This document shows, in pieces, positions 1 through 5,460 of a DNA stretch of 5,637 bases. The notes below the pieces were generated by a model. That model had not been told where the DNA came from. It searched no databases and saw only the letters and a list, made by a program, of their open reading frames with translations. The stretch is from Streptomyces speibonae (GTDB taxonomy: Bacteria > Actinomycetota > Actinomycetes > Streptomycetales > Streptomycetaceae). The position numbers and the translations under genes are program-made. Numbering within the stretch: the stretch's first letter is position 1; each line of letters opens with the position of its first letter. The stretch is taken from positions 63,442 to 69,078 of the forward strand of contig KL568547.1 in the NCBI GenBank assembly GCA_000715605.1. The letters are read 5' to 3'.

Positions 1-35
1 TTGCCAGCCCGCTCAGAGATGTGTATAAGAGACAG
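1..35 (+). other. Sequencing adapter carry-over (Tn5/Nextera mosaic end)
   Basis: Bases 17-35 read AGATGTGTATAAGAGACAG, identical to the 19-bp hyperactive Tn5 mosaic end used in Nextera/tagmentation libraries. Bases 11-16 (gctcag) resemble the end of the Nextera read-2 adapter (GCTCGG) with one mismatch; bases 1-10 match it poorly. Translating across the site gives MYKRQ on the plus strand and VSYTHL on the minus strand, two peptides well known as adapter artefacts in protein databases. It lies at the extreme contig end, where untrimmed adapter is expected, and no transposase or second mosaic end is present. Genomic sequence should be taken to start at about base 36. Confidence 0.95.
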
Positions 36-222
36 TGCCTGAACTGGCCTGACCGGGGGCCTGCGGCCGCGCCGCGCCACAAACGCGAACCCCGCACCAC
101 AGTCCCCCGCGCCCGCACCGTAGCCCCACCCGGCACCCGCACGGCCGCGACTGCGGGCAGCCGAACCAGCCCCACTGCGGGCAGCCGCACCGCCGAGCCA
201 CGCGAAATGCGCCCCGCCCGGC
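36..222. other. Non-coding stretch downstream of the kinase gene
   Basis: These 187 bases between the adapter and the sensor kinase stop codon hold no reading frame with a convincing start, ribosome binding site or recognisable product. Open frames that cross it exist only because stop codons are rare at this GC content, and some borrow their ends from the adapter. The sole structure seen is a two-copy direct repeat at 150-187. I found no clear hairpin that would terminate the kinase transcript. Confidence 0.6.
150..191. repeat. Two-copy direct repeat, 24-bp period
   Basis: The 14-mer ACTGCGGGCAGCCG occurs at 150-163 and again at 174-187. With one mismatch the match runs four bases further (nACC), giving 18 bp repeated every 24 bp. 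Each copy contains the small palindrome CTGCGGGCAG. It lies about 32-73 bases beyond the kinase stop codon. Function is unknown; it may be part of a dispersed intergenic repeat. Confidence 0.6.
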
Positions 223-1647
223 CTACCGCACCCCCTCCACCGTGAACCCCGTAACCGTCCCCCCACCCTCCCGCCGGAAGGCATACGGCGCGCCCCCGTG
301 CGCCAACGCCACCTCCCGCACGATGGACAACCCCAGCCCCGACCCCGGCAGGGACCGCGCGTCCGCCGCCCGGTAGAACCGGTCGAACACCCGCGTCAGA
401 TCGTCCTCCGCGATCCCCGGCCCCCGGTCCCGCACCTCCACCCGCACCACCCCCGGCCGCGCCGGCCCCGCGACACGGATCTCCACCGGCCCGCTCCCGT
501 CCCGGTCGAACTTCACCGCGTTCTCCACCAGGTTGGACACCGCCCGGGTCAGCATCCCCGGCCGCCCGTCCGTCGTGGTGTCGCCGCTCGCGGTGACGAG
601 GATCTCCCGGCCCGTGCGCCGCCGCGCCGGCCCCGCCACGTCCTCGGCGATGTCCGCGAGGTCGACCCGCTGCGGCGGTTCCGTGTCGTACTGCCCGGCG
701 GCGAGGTCGACCAGTTCGTTGACGAGGTCGGTGAGTTCGCGGGCCTCCTGGGTGAGGTCGGCGACGAGTTCCTCCCGGCTGCCGGGCGGCAGTTCGTCGA
801 TGCGGCGCAGCAGCGAGATGTTGGTGCGCAGCGAGGTGAGCGGGGTACGCAGCTCGTGCCCGGCGTCCTGGACCAGCCGGCGCTGGTCCTCCTCGGACTG
901 GGCGAGCCGGCCCAGCATGCGGTCGAAGGCGCGGCCGAGCCGCCCCACCTCGTCGTTGCCCGCGACGGGCACCGCGATGCCGAGCCGCCGGGTGCGGGCG
1001 ACGGCCTCGGCGGTGTGGGTGAGGACGACCAGCCGGCGGGTGATGCGGCGGGCCAGCCACCAGCCGAACAGCCCGGCCCCGACCACCACCGCCGCCATCA
1101 GGATCAGCGTGCGCCGCTGGAGGGCCCGCAGCAGGTCCTCGGTGTCGCTGAACTCCTGCGCGACCTGCACCGCGCCCCGGCCGCCGCCCAGCGAGACGGT
1201 CGCGACCCGGTAGACGTCGTCGCCGACGTCGACGTCCGCGTGCACGACCACCCGCCCCGCCGTCCGCGCACCGGCGATCCGGCGGTCGGGGCCGACCACC
1301 GGCAGCCCGGGGTCACCCGGGTCGAAGACGCCGCCGTCCGGGCCGAGCACCTGCACATCGGTGCGGGCCGGCCGCACCAGGTCGTGGCCGGGCGCGGCGG
1401 AGGAGAAGTCGTGCGGGGTCATCCGGTTCTGCCGGACCTCGCCGCGCAGGTCCTGGACGACCTCGTCGAAGACCGACTGCTGGTCCACCCGCACCAGCCG
1501 GGCCGCCGCGTTGTAGGACAGGATGCCGACCAGCACGGTGACCGTGGCGGTGACCGCGGCGAACGCCAGCGCGAACGTGGTCCCCAGCGACAGCAGCCGC
1601 AGCCGCCGGCGCGGGGCCGGCGAGCCTGGCGCGGGGTCCGCGGCCAC
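223..1647 (-). CDS. MprB-like membrane sensor histidine kinase
   Basis: This 474-residue protein is a membrane sensor histidine kinase that should autophosphorylate and pass phosphate to the response regulator encoded just upstream. A short basic N-terminus precedes TM1 (about 22-45), an extracytoplasmic sensor region follows (about 46-178), then TM2 (about 180-198) and a HAMP linker (about 199-250). The HisKA segment contains HELRTPLTSLRTN with phospho-acceptor His264. The ATPase domain has an N-box (NLVENAVKF, 372-380), G1 (DRGPGIA, 407-413), FDRFYRA (421-427) and G2 (GSGLGLSIV, 435-443). All catalytic boxes are intact. The sequence around His264 closely resembles mycobacterial MprB, and length is in range. 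The GTG start directly follows the regulator's TGA with no gap, with GGGAGG five bases before it (1653-1658), so translation is probably coupled. The final ~20 residues fit the usual HATPase end loosely. The stimulus cannot be read from the sequence; mycobacterial MprB senses envelope stress, which is only an analogy here. Confidence 0.95.
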   Translation of the reverse strand: MAADPAPGSPAPRRRLRLLSLGTTFALAFAAVTATVTVLVGILSYNAAARLVRVDQQSVFDEVVQDLRGEVRQNRMTPHDFSSAAPGHDLVRPARTDVQVLGPDGGVFDPGDPGLPVVGPDRRIAGARTAGRVVVHADVDVGDDVYRVATVSLGGGRGAVQVAQEFSDTEDLLRALQRRTLILMAAVVVGAGLFGWWLARRITRRLVVLTHTAEAVARTRRLGIAVPVAGNDEVGRLGRAFDRMLGRLAQSEEDQRRLVQDAGHELRTPLTSLRTNISLLRRIDELPPGSREELVADLTQEARELTDLVNELVDLAAGQYDTEPPQRVDLADIAEDVAGPARRRTGREILVTASGDTTTDGRPGMLTRAVSNLVENAVKFDRDGSGPVEIRVAGPARPGVVRVEVRDRGPGIAEDDLTRVFDRFYRAADARSLPGSGLGLSIVREVALAHGGAPYAFRREGGGTVTGFTVEGVR

Positions 1648-2367
1648 TCAGCCCTCCCGCAGCACGTAACCCACCCCGCGCACCGTGTGGATCAGCGGCG
1701 GTGCGCCGGGCTCGTCGAGCTTGCGGCGCAGATAGCCGACGTAGACGGCGAGGTTCTTGGAGCCGGGGCCGAAGTCGTAGCCCCAGATGCGGTCGTAGAT
1801 CGTGGAGTGCTCCAGGACGACGCCCGCGTTGCGGATCAACAGCTCGAGGAGTTCGAACTCGGTGCGGGTCAGCTCCAGCTCCCGGCCGCCGCGCCAGGCC
1901 CGGCGCGCCTGGGGGTCCATGCGCAGCCCGGCCGCCTCGAGCAGCCGTCCGGAGGCTTCCGGCTGCTCCACGGGCCCGGGCTCCGGCGCCGGGGTGACGG
2001 GCGCGGCCCGGCGCAACAGGGCACGCAGCCGGGCGAAGACCTCCTCGACGTCGAACGGCTTGACGACGTAGTCGTCGGCGCCCGCGTCCAGTCCCGCGAT
2101 CCGGTCGGCCGTCTCCACCAGCGCGGTCAGCATCAGCACCGGTGTGCGGTCGCCCTCGGCGCGCAGCACCCGGCACACCTGGAGGCCGTCGATGCCGGGC
2201 ATCATCACGTCGAGGACCAGCACGTCGGGCCGGCTGCGGTGGGCCTGTGCGAGGGCCTCGACCCCGTCGGCGACGGCCGTGACGCGGTAGCCCTCCAGGG
2301 TCAGCGCGCGCTCCAGCGCGTTGCGGATGGCACGGTCGTCTTCGGCGAGCAGAACGGTGTGCGGCAC
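1648..2367 (-). CDS. MprA-like OmpR/PhoB-family response regulator
   Basis: This 239-residue DNA-binding response regulator is the partner of the adjoining kinase. The receiver domain (about 4-118) has the acidic pocket (EDD, 9-11), phospho-acceptor Asp53 in LVLDVMMPGIDG, Thr81, and Lys103 in VVKPF. A proline-rich linker (about 121-138) leads to the winged-helix effector domain (about 142-237), with LTRTEFELLELL, the recognition-helix region SKNLAVYVGYLRRKL, and the terminal IHTVRGVGYVLREG. It aligns well with mycobacterial MprA in memory, including the N-terminal spacing, which is why I place the start at the GTG at 2365-2367 (first residues MPHTVLLAEDD). A longer form from the GTG at 2424 would add 19 residues outside the receiver fold and overlap the upstream direct-repeat site. 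The Shine-Dalgarno for the chosen start is weak (GGGCGG abutting the codon), so the exact start is less certain than the gene. It lies 73 bases after the FMN reductase gene, and its TGA abuts the kinase start. Confidence 0.94.
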   Translation of the reverse strand: MPHTVLLAEDDRAIRNALERALTLEGYRVTAVADGVEALAQAHRSRPDVLVLDVMMPGIDGLQVCRVLRAEGDRTPVLMLTALVETADRIAGLDAGADDYVVKPFDVEEVFARLRALLRRAAPVTPAPEPGPVEQPEASGRLLEAAGLRMDPQARRAWRGGRELELTRTEFELLELLIRNAGVVLEHSTIYDRIWGYDFGPGSKNLAVYVGYLRRKLDEPGAPPLIHTVRGVGYVLREG

Positions 2368-2391
2368 CCGCCCAGTGTGCCAACCCGACGG

Positions 2392-2420
2392 CCCGCCCCG
2401 GATCCGCCGGGGGGTGCGGG
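2392..2420 (-). other. Imperfect GC-rich stem-loop before the response regulator gene
   Basis: CCCGCCCCGG (2392-2401) can pair, with a one-base bulge and a run of extra G, with the stretch ending GGTGCGGG at 2420. It lies between the reductase stop and the chosen start of the response regulator. No T-run follows it on the minus strand, so it could be a weak terminator, an attenuating leader hairpin, or chance at this GC content. Confidence 0.3.
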
Positions 2421-2426
2421 CCACGC

Positions 2427-2445
2427 TTCTTACCCGTATCTCACC
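2427..2445 (-). promoter_or_regulatory. Candidate OmpR/MprA-type binding site (8+3+8 direct repeat)
   Basis: On the minus strand GGTGAGAT (2438-2445) and GGTAAGAA (2427-2434) form a direct repeat with six of eight positions identical, separated by ACG, so the period is 11 bp. OmpR/PhoB-family regulators bind as head-to-tail dimers to direct repeats of about one helical turn. From memory, the mycobacterial MprA box is also a 19-bp element of two loosely conserved 8-bp repeats. The site is locally AT-rich for this genome, overlaps the last codon and stop of the reductase gene, and ends 59 bases before the response regulator start. I infer autoregulation of the two-component operon. The sequence-level resemblance to the published box was not tested. 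Confidence 0.45.
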
Positions 2446-3067
2446 CGGCGGGCCGCAGCGCCGCCAGCCGCTCCTCGAAGGGGGTGACCTCCTCGAAGGT
2501 GTCCCGCCGCGGCAGGGGGCGGGCGGTGGACTGCCCCGCCATCAGCGCGGCCAGTTCCTTCCCCGCCCGCTCGACGCGCCCGTCCAGGCCCTCGGCTCCC
2601 CAGTCCTCGGAGGCGGCGTAGACGCCGGTGGGGACGACGACCGCCCGGAGGTAGGAGAAGAGCGGGCGCAGGGCGTGGTCCAGCACCAGCGAGTGGCGTG
2701 CCGTGCCGCCGGCCGCGGCGATCAGCACCGGCTTCCCGGCGAGGGCGTCGGGGTCGGTGACGCCCAGCGCGTCGAAGAACGATTTGAACAGTCCGCTGTA
2801 CGACCCGGAGAACACCGGGGTGACCACGATCAGCCCGTCCGCCCCGGACACCGCCTCGAACGCCTCGGACAGCGCCCGGCCGGCAAAGCCGTTGGTGAAG
2901 GTGTGCGCGATCTCGACGGCGAGGTCGCGCAGCTCGAGCACCCGGACGTCCGCGGGAGCGGGCTCCGGGGCGGTCGCGGCCGGGGCGGCGACCGCGGCCA
3001 GCCGGTCGGCGAGCAGCCGCGTGGACGACGGCACGCTCAGTCCGGCCGATACGACGATGAGCCTCAT
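2441..3067 (-). CDS. LLM-partnered NADPH-dependent FMN reductase, CE1759 type
   Basis: This 208-residue cytosolic protein belongs to the flavodoxin-like NADPH-dependent FMN reductases and should reduce FMN to FMNH2 for the adjoining monooxygenase. It opens with the first strand and phosphate-binding loop (RLIVVSAGLSVPSSTRLLADRL, residues 2-23). The flavin-contacting segment TPVFSGSYSGLFKSFFDAL lies at 83-101, and AAAGGTARHSLVLDHALRPL at 117-136 matches the family. Its start ATG overlaps the monooxygenase TGA as ATGA, and AAGGAG lies seven bases before it (3075-3080), so the two are almost certainly cotranscribed and translationally coupled. The pair matches the CE1758/CE1759 arrangement described for actinobacteria, in which a luciferase-like protein is followed by a dedicated reductase. 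No truncation or missing motif is seen. The name rests on recognition of the pair rather than a database search. Confidence 0.92.
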   Translation of the reverse strand: MRLIVVSAGLSVPSSTRLLADRLAAVAAPAATAPEPAPADVRVLELRDLAVEIAHTFTNGFAGRALSEAFEAVSGADGLIVVTPVFSGSYSGLFKSFFDALGVTDPDALAGKPVLIAAAGGTARHSLVLDHALRPLFSYLRAVVVPTGVYAASEDWGAEGLDGRVERAGKELAALMAGQSTARPLPRRDTFEEVTPFEERLAALRPAG

Positions 3068-4194
3068 GCGCGCGCTCCTTCCCGCTTGCTGTCCCGCGCG
3101 TCCTTCTGCCCGCCGTCCCGCTGCCCGGCGGCGGCCAGCAGCGATCCGTGGGTGGGGGCGTCCGGCACGCCGGCCGGACGGTTCCTGGCGAACTCCTCGC
3201 GCAGCACCGGCACGACCTCCTCGCCGAGCAGGTCGATCTGTTCCAGCACGGTCTTCAGCGGCAGCCCCGCGTGGTCCAGCAGGAACAGCTGGCGCTGGTA
3301 GTCACCGGCGTAGTCGCGGAACGACAGCGTCTTCTCGATCACCTGCTGCGGGGAGCCCACGGTCAGCGGGGTCTGCTCGGTGAACTCCTCCAGCGAGGGC
3401 CCGTGCCCGTAGACCGGCGCGACGTCGAAGTAGGGGCGGAACTCGCGCACCGCGTCCTGGGAGTTCTTCCGCATGAACACCTGACCGCCCAGGCCGACGA
3501 TCGCCTGCTCGGGCGTGCCGTGCCCGTAGTGGGCGTAGCGGGCCCGGTACAGCTCGACCATGCGCTTGGTGTGGTCGGCCGGCCAGAAGATGTTGTTGTG
3601 GAAGAAGCCGTCGCCGTAGTAGGCGGCCTGCTCGGCGATCTCCGGCGAGCGGATGGAGCCGTGCCAGACGAACGGCGGTACGCCGTCCAGCGGGCGGGGC
3701 GTGGCGGTGAAGCCCTGGAGCGGGGTGCGGAACCGGCCCTCCCAGTCGACGACGTCCTCGCGCCAGAGCCGGTGCAGCAGGGCGTAGTTCTCGACGGCGA
3801 GGTTGATGCCCTGGCGGATGTCCTGCCCGAACCACGGATACACCGGTCCGGTGTTGCCGCGGCCCATCATCAGGTCCACCCGGCCGTCGGCCAGGTGCTG
3901 GAGCATCGCGAAGTCCTCCGCGATCTTCACCGGGTCGTTGGTGGTGATCAGGGTGGTCGCGGTGGAGAGGATCAGCCGCTCGGTGCGGGCCGCGACGTAG
4001 CCGAGCATGGTGGTGGGGGAGGACGGCACGAACGGCGGGTTGTGGTGCTCGCCGGTGGCGAAGACGTCCAGGCCCGCCTCTTCGGCCTTCAGCGCGATGG
4101 CGACCATGGCCTTGATCCGCTCGCGTTCGGTCGGCGTGCGCCCCGTGGTCGGGTCGGGGGTGACGTCCCCGACGCTGAAGATCCCGAACTGCAT
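3064..4194 (-). CDS. Luciferase-like FMN-dependent monooxygenase, CE1758 type
   Basis: This 376-residue TIM-barrel flavoprotein of the bacterial luciferase superfamily should use FMNH2 and oxygen to oxidise an unknown organic substrate in the cytosol. Visible family features are the first strand MQFGIFSVGD, GLDVFATGEHHNPPFVPSSP (41-60, with the EHH typical of this superfamily), TERLILSTATTLITTNDPVKIAEDFAMLQHLADGRVDLMMGRG (71-113), and WHGSIRSPEIAEQAAYYGDGFF (177-198). Length is normal for the CE1758 family. The last ~25 residues are charged and low in complexity and look like a variable tail. I chose the ATG at 4192-4194 because GGAGG (4204-4208) is nine bases upstream. The ATG at 4201-4203, in frame and three codons earlier, directly abuts that GGAGG and so lacks spacing. 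The reductase gene follows with an ATGA overlap. The upstream region carries a -10-like hexamer and a MarR-like operator, suggesting ligand-controlled expression. Confidence 0.94.
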   Translation of the reverse strand: MQFGIFSVGDVTPDPTTGRTPTERERIKAMVAIALKAEEAGLDVFATGEHHNPPFVPSSPTTMLGYVAARTERLILSTATTLITTNDPVKIAEDFAMLQHLADGRVDLMMGRGNTGPVYPWFGQDIRQGINLAVENYALLHRLWREDVVDWEGRFRTPLQGFTATPRPLDGVPPFVWHGSIRSPEIAEQAAYYGDGFFHNNIFWPADHTKRMVELYRARYAHYGHGTPEQAIVGLGGQVFMRKNSQDAVREFRPYFDVAPVYGHGPSLEEFTEQTPLTVGSPQQVIEKTLSFRDYAGDYQRQLFLLDHAGLPLKTVLEQIDLLGEEVVPVLREEFARNRPAGVPDAPTHGSLLAAAGQRDGGQKDARDSKREGARA

Positions 4195-4203
4195 GCGGCT
4201 CAT

Positions 4204-4208
4204 CCTCC
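4204..4208 (-). promoter_or_regulatory. Ribosome binding site of the monooxygenase gene
   Basis: GGAGG on the minus strand, immediately before an ATG at 4203 and nine bases before a second in-frame ATG at 4194. The spacing favours the second ATG as the start codon. Confidence 0.75.
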
Positions 4209-4213
4209 GGTTT

Positions 4214-4227
4214 GTTGACGGTTCAAC
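4214..4227 (-). promoter_or_regulatory. MarR-like operator, inverted repeat
   Basis: On the minus strand GTTGA-ACCG-TCAAC is a perfect 5-bp-arm inverted repeat with a 4-bp spacer. It overlaps the last two bases of the -10-like TATAGT (4226-4231) and lies 20-33 bases upstream of the monooxygenase start codon. Sites with TTGA...TCAA arms in this position are typical of MarR-family repressors, and a MarR gene lies about 270 bases away on the same strand. Binding by that particular regulator is an inference. Confidence 0.55.
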
Positions 4228-4231
4228 TATA
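4226..4231 (-). promoter_or_regulatory. Putative -10 element of the monooxygenase operon
   Basis: TATAGT on the minus strand matches the TATAAT consensus at five of six positions and stands out as AT-rich in a very GC-rich region. It would place the transcription start about 20-25 bases before the ribosome binding site or closer. No good -35 hexamer lies 16-18 bases upstream (sequence there is G-rich), so the promoter may need an activator or use a nonstandard -35. Confidence 0.45.
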
Positions 4232-4294
4232 CCCCGGGAACGACTCCCCCACCCCGCCTATTCCCCCGCCACGGGTACCCCGCCGGCCGACCGC

Positions 4295-4399
4295 CTACGG
4301 CACCGGCACCAGCCGCCCCCGCACGCCGCCCTCCGCCGGCCGCGCATGCGCCTTCACCGCGCCGGCCGGCGGATACGTCCGCGCGACCCGCACCGTCAG
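4295..4399 (-). pseudogene. 3' remnant of a zinc-type alcohol dehydrogenase/quinone reductase
   Basis: Reading the minus strand from 4399 to the TAG at 4295-4297 gives 34 codons beginning LTVRVARTYP and ending EGGVRGRLVPVP. This is the characteristic C-terminal end of MDR-family NADP-dependent quinone oxidoreductases/zinc-binding alcohol dehydrogenases, whose usual form is close to RVARTYPLAEAAKAH...GGVRGRLVLVP. Nothing upstream of about 4400 continues the family in any minus-strand frame, so at least 90% of the gene is missing. Several positions normally Leu read Pro or Arg, as expected in decaying sequence. I treat it as a relic left by deletion or insertion. Confidence 0.6.
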
Positions 4400-4404
4400 C
4401 ACCC

Positions 4405-4494
4405 AAGGACTGGGACCAGAACCACTTCGACGAGGTGCGCGCGGCCCGCGAGCGCTACGACGCCGACCCGGCCCGGAAGGACCAGGGGTCCTAG
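4405..4494 (+). pseudogene. Orphan C-terminal gene fragment, product not recognised
   Basis: The plus strand from the AAG at 4405 reads 29 sense codons to a TAG at 4492-4494, beginning KDWDQNHFDEVRAARERYD and ending [10 protein letters not shown]. All 29 sense codons end in G or C and the composition is strongly charged and helix-like, as in a real protein tail. The frame stays open far upstream but with no ATG or GTG before it and with low-complexity Ala/Pro/Arg sequence, so the fragment has no credible start. The only in-frame GTG (4435) would leave 19 codons. The coding look begins where the dehydrogenase remnant ends, which suggests a junction near 4400-4405. I do not recognise the family. 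Confidence 0.45.
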
Positions 4495-4964
4495 ACGTCC
4501 CCCGACCGCAGCCGGGCCGCCTGCTCCGTGCCGAAGGCGGTCGTGCGCCGCATGTGGTCGATGAACAGCGCGAGTTCGGCGTCGTCCAGGTCCTCGAAGA
4601 GCGTCACCCAGCCGCTCCCGAACCGCTCCCACGCCCGCCCGAACTCCGCCGCCTTCTCCGGCACCGGCGCCACCAGCACCAGGCGCCGGTCCCCCGCGTC
4701 CCGCTCCCGCGTCACATAACCCGCCCGCTCCAGCCGGTCCACCAGCCGCGTCGCCGAGCCGGTCGTCAGCCCCGTCAGCTCCGCGATCCGTCCGGTGGTC
4801 ACCGGGCCGCCCTCCAGCGTCAGCAGGTTCAGACACTGCAGATCGGTGGGGTGCAGCCCCAGACGATCGGCGAGGGCCTGGTTGAACAGGGCGTACGACG
4901 CCATGTGGCGCCGGGACACCACGGCCAGCTCCGCCATCAGCCGCGGCCGCGCACTCCCCGGCAT
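4491..4964 (-). CDS. MarR-family winged-helix transcriptional regulator
   Basis: This 157-residue protein is a MarR-type dimeric DNA-binding regulator, usually a repressor relieved by a small ligand or by oxidation. The N-terminal helix (about 8-32) leads to [13 protein letters not shown] (36-48), the helix-turn-helix with [25 protein letters not shown] (58-82), the wing [16 protein letters not shown] (83-98), and C-terminal dimerisation helices (about 102-152). One cysteine (Cys44) is present; this is not the paired-cysteine pattern of OhrR-like sensors, though one-cysteine sensing is possible. I place the start at the ATG at 4962-4964, since GGGAGG lies six bases upstream (4971-4976); a longer open frame to 5042 adds 26 residues unlike the family. 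Its stop shares CTAG with a convergent plus-strand fragment. It is divergent from the YnfA-like gene and co-oriented with the monooxygenase operon about 300 bases downstream, so it is a plausible controller of either. Confidence 0.93.
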   Translation of the reverse strand: MPGSARPRLMAELAVVSRRHMASYALFNQALADRLGLHPTDLQCLNLLTLEGGPVTTGRIAELTGLTTGSATRLVDRLERAGYVTRERDAGDRRLVLVAPVPEKAAEFGRAWERFGSGWVTLFEDLDDAELALFIDHMRRTTAFGTEQAARLRSGDV

Positions 4965-4970
4965 CCCGCA

Positions 4971-4976
4971 CCTCCC
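4971..4976 (-). promoter_or_regulatory. Ribosome binding site of the marR-type gene
   Basis: GGGAGG on the minus strand, six bases before the ATG at 4964. It is the reason for choosing the 157-residue form over the 183-residue open frame that begins at 5042. Confidence 0.75.
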
Positions 4977-4981
4977 AGTCC

Positions 4982-4998
4982 CGTCGACCCCTTCGACG
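4982..4998. promoter_or_regulatory. Inverted repeat in the marR/ynfA divergent region
   Basis: CGTCGA (4982-4987) and TCGACG (4993-4998) form a perfect 6-bp-arm inverted repeat with a 5-bp spacer. It lies directly upstream of the marR ribosome binding site, where an autorepressor would bind. Its inner arms GTCGA/TCGAC differ by one base each from the GTTGA/TCAAC arms at the monooxygenase promoter, but the spacer is one base longer. GC-rich six-mers recur by chance, so support is modest. Confidence 0.35.
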
Positions 4999-5086
4999 TA
5001 CCGCATGTATCCCCGGTGCGGGCCGCGGCAGGCGCCCTCCAACAGGTGACAGCGGGCGGCCGGGGCACGCGTGCGAAGCTGCGGGC

Positions 5087-5422
5087 ATGCTGATCCTCCG
5101 CTCCGCCGCCCTGTTCGTCCTCGCCGCGCTCCTGGAGATCGGCGGCGCCTGGCTGGTCTGGCAGGGCGTACGCGAGCACCGCGGCTGGATGTGGGCGGCC
5201 GGCGGCGTGCTCGCGCTCGGCGCCTACGGCTTCGTCGCCACCTTCCAGCCCGACGCCCACTTCGGCCGGGTCCTGGCCGCGTACGGCGGCATCTTCGTCG
5301 CCGGCTCGATCCTGTGGGGCGTGGTCGCCGACGGCTACCGCCCGGACCGCTGGGACATCACCGGCGCCCTGGTCTGCCTGGCGGGGATGGCCGTGATCAT
5401 GTACGCCCCGCGCAACGGCTGA
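5087..5422 (+). CDS. YnfA/UPF0060-family four-helix membrane protein
   Basis: This 111-residue hydrophobic protein has four predicted membrane segments (about 4-24, 35-53, 61-80 and 89-107), fitting the YnfA (UPF0060) family, which is related in fold to small multidrug resistance transporters. Characteristic residues are present: Glu17 within [12 protein letters not shown] in helix 1, [15 protein letters not shown] (47-61), [15 protein letters not shown] (64-78), [13 protein letters not shown] (82-94) and the closing APR. Length matches the family (about 108-115). Enterobacterial YnfA has been linked to efflux, but substrates here are unknown. The start is the family-typical MLxLRS; the Shine-Dalgarno is weak (GAAG about nine bases upstream). 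It is divergent from marR with 122 bases between the start codons, so both could be controlled from that gap. A strong hairpin terminator follows 38 bases after the stop. Confidence 0.94.
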   Translation: MLILRSAALFVLAALLEIGGAWLVWQGVREHRGWMWAAGGVLALGAYGFVATFQPDAHFGRVLAAYGGIFVAGSILWGVVADGYRPDRWDITGALVCLAGMAVIMYAPRNG

Positions 5423-5460
5423 CGCCCCCGCCGTCGCCCGGACGGCCCCGCTTATCCTGG

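Noticed and set aside
17..35. A natural Tn5 transposon end
   Set aside because: The 19-mer is the engineered mosaic end, occurs once, lies at the contig tip, and has no transposase or target duplication nearby.
13..245. Open frames on both strands beginning or ending in the first 35 bases (MYKRQ..., ...VSYTHL)
   Set aside because: They use the adapter sequence for their start or first residues, and the remainder is low-complexity Ala/Pro/Arg or Cys/Gly sequence.
2368..2424. A longer response regulator starting at the GTG at 2424
   Set aside because: The extra 19 residues (starting MARTPRRIRGGPSG) precede the receiver fold, do not match the family, and would start within the candidate direct-repeat site.
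298..2487. A 729-codon open frame on the plus strand, antisense to the kinase and the response regulator
   Set aside because: It is rich in His, Arg, Pro and Gln with no recognisable domain, and it mirrors two well-supported minus-strand genes. Long antisense frames are normal at this GC content.
3148..4218. A 356-codon plus-strand frame antisense to the monooxygenase
   Set aside because: Composition is Val/Gly/His/Arg-rich without domains, while the opposite strand encodes a clear full-length enzyme.
4212..5093. Long frames through the marR region (plus 4212-5093, minus 4396-5088, minus 4937-5626)
   Set aside because: They overlap the marR, ynfA-like and SDR genes in shadow frames, with low-complexity composition and no ribosome binding site at the right spacing.
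5451..5460. CTTATCCTGG as a possible -10 for the downstream SDR gene
   Set aside because: No -35 lies at a suitable distance, and the strong terminator hairpin would fall inside the leader.
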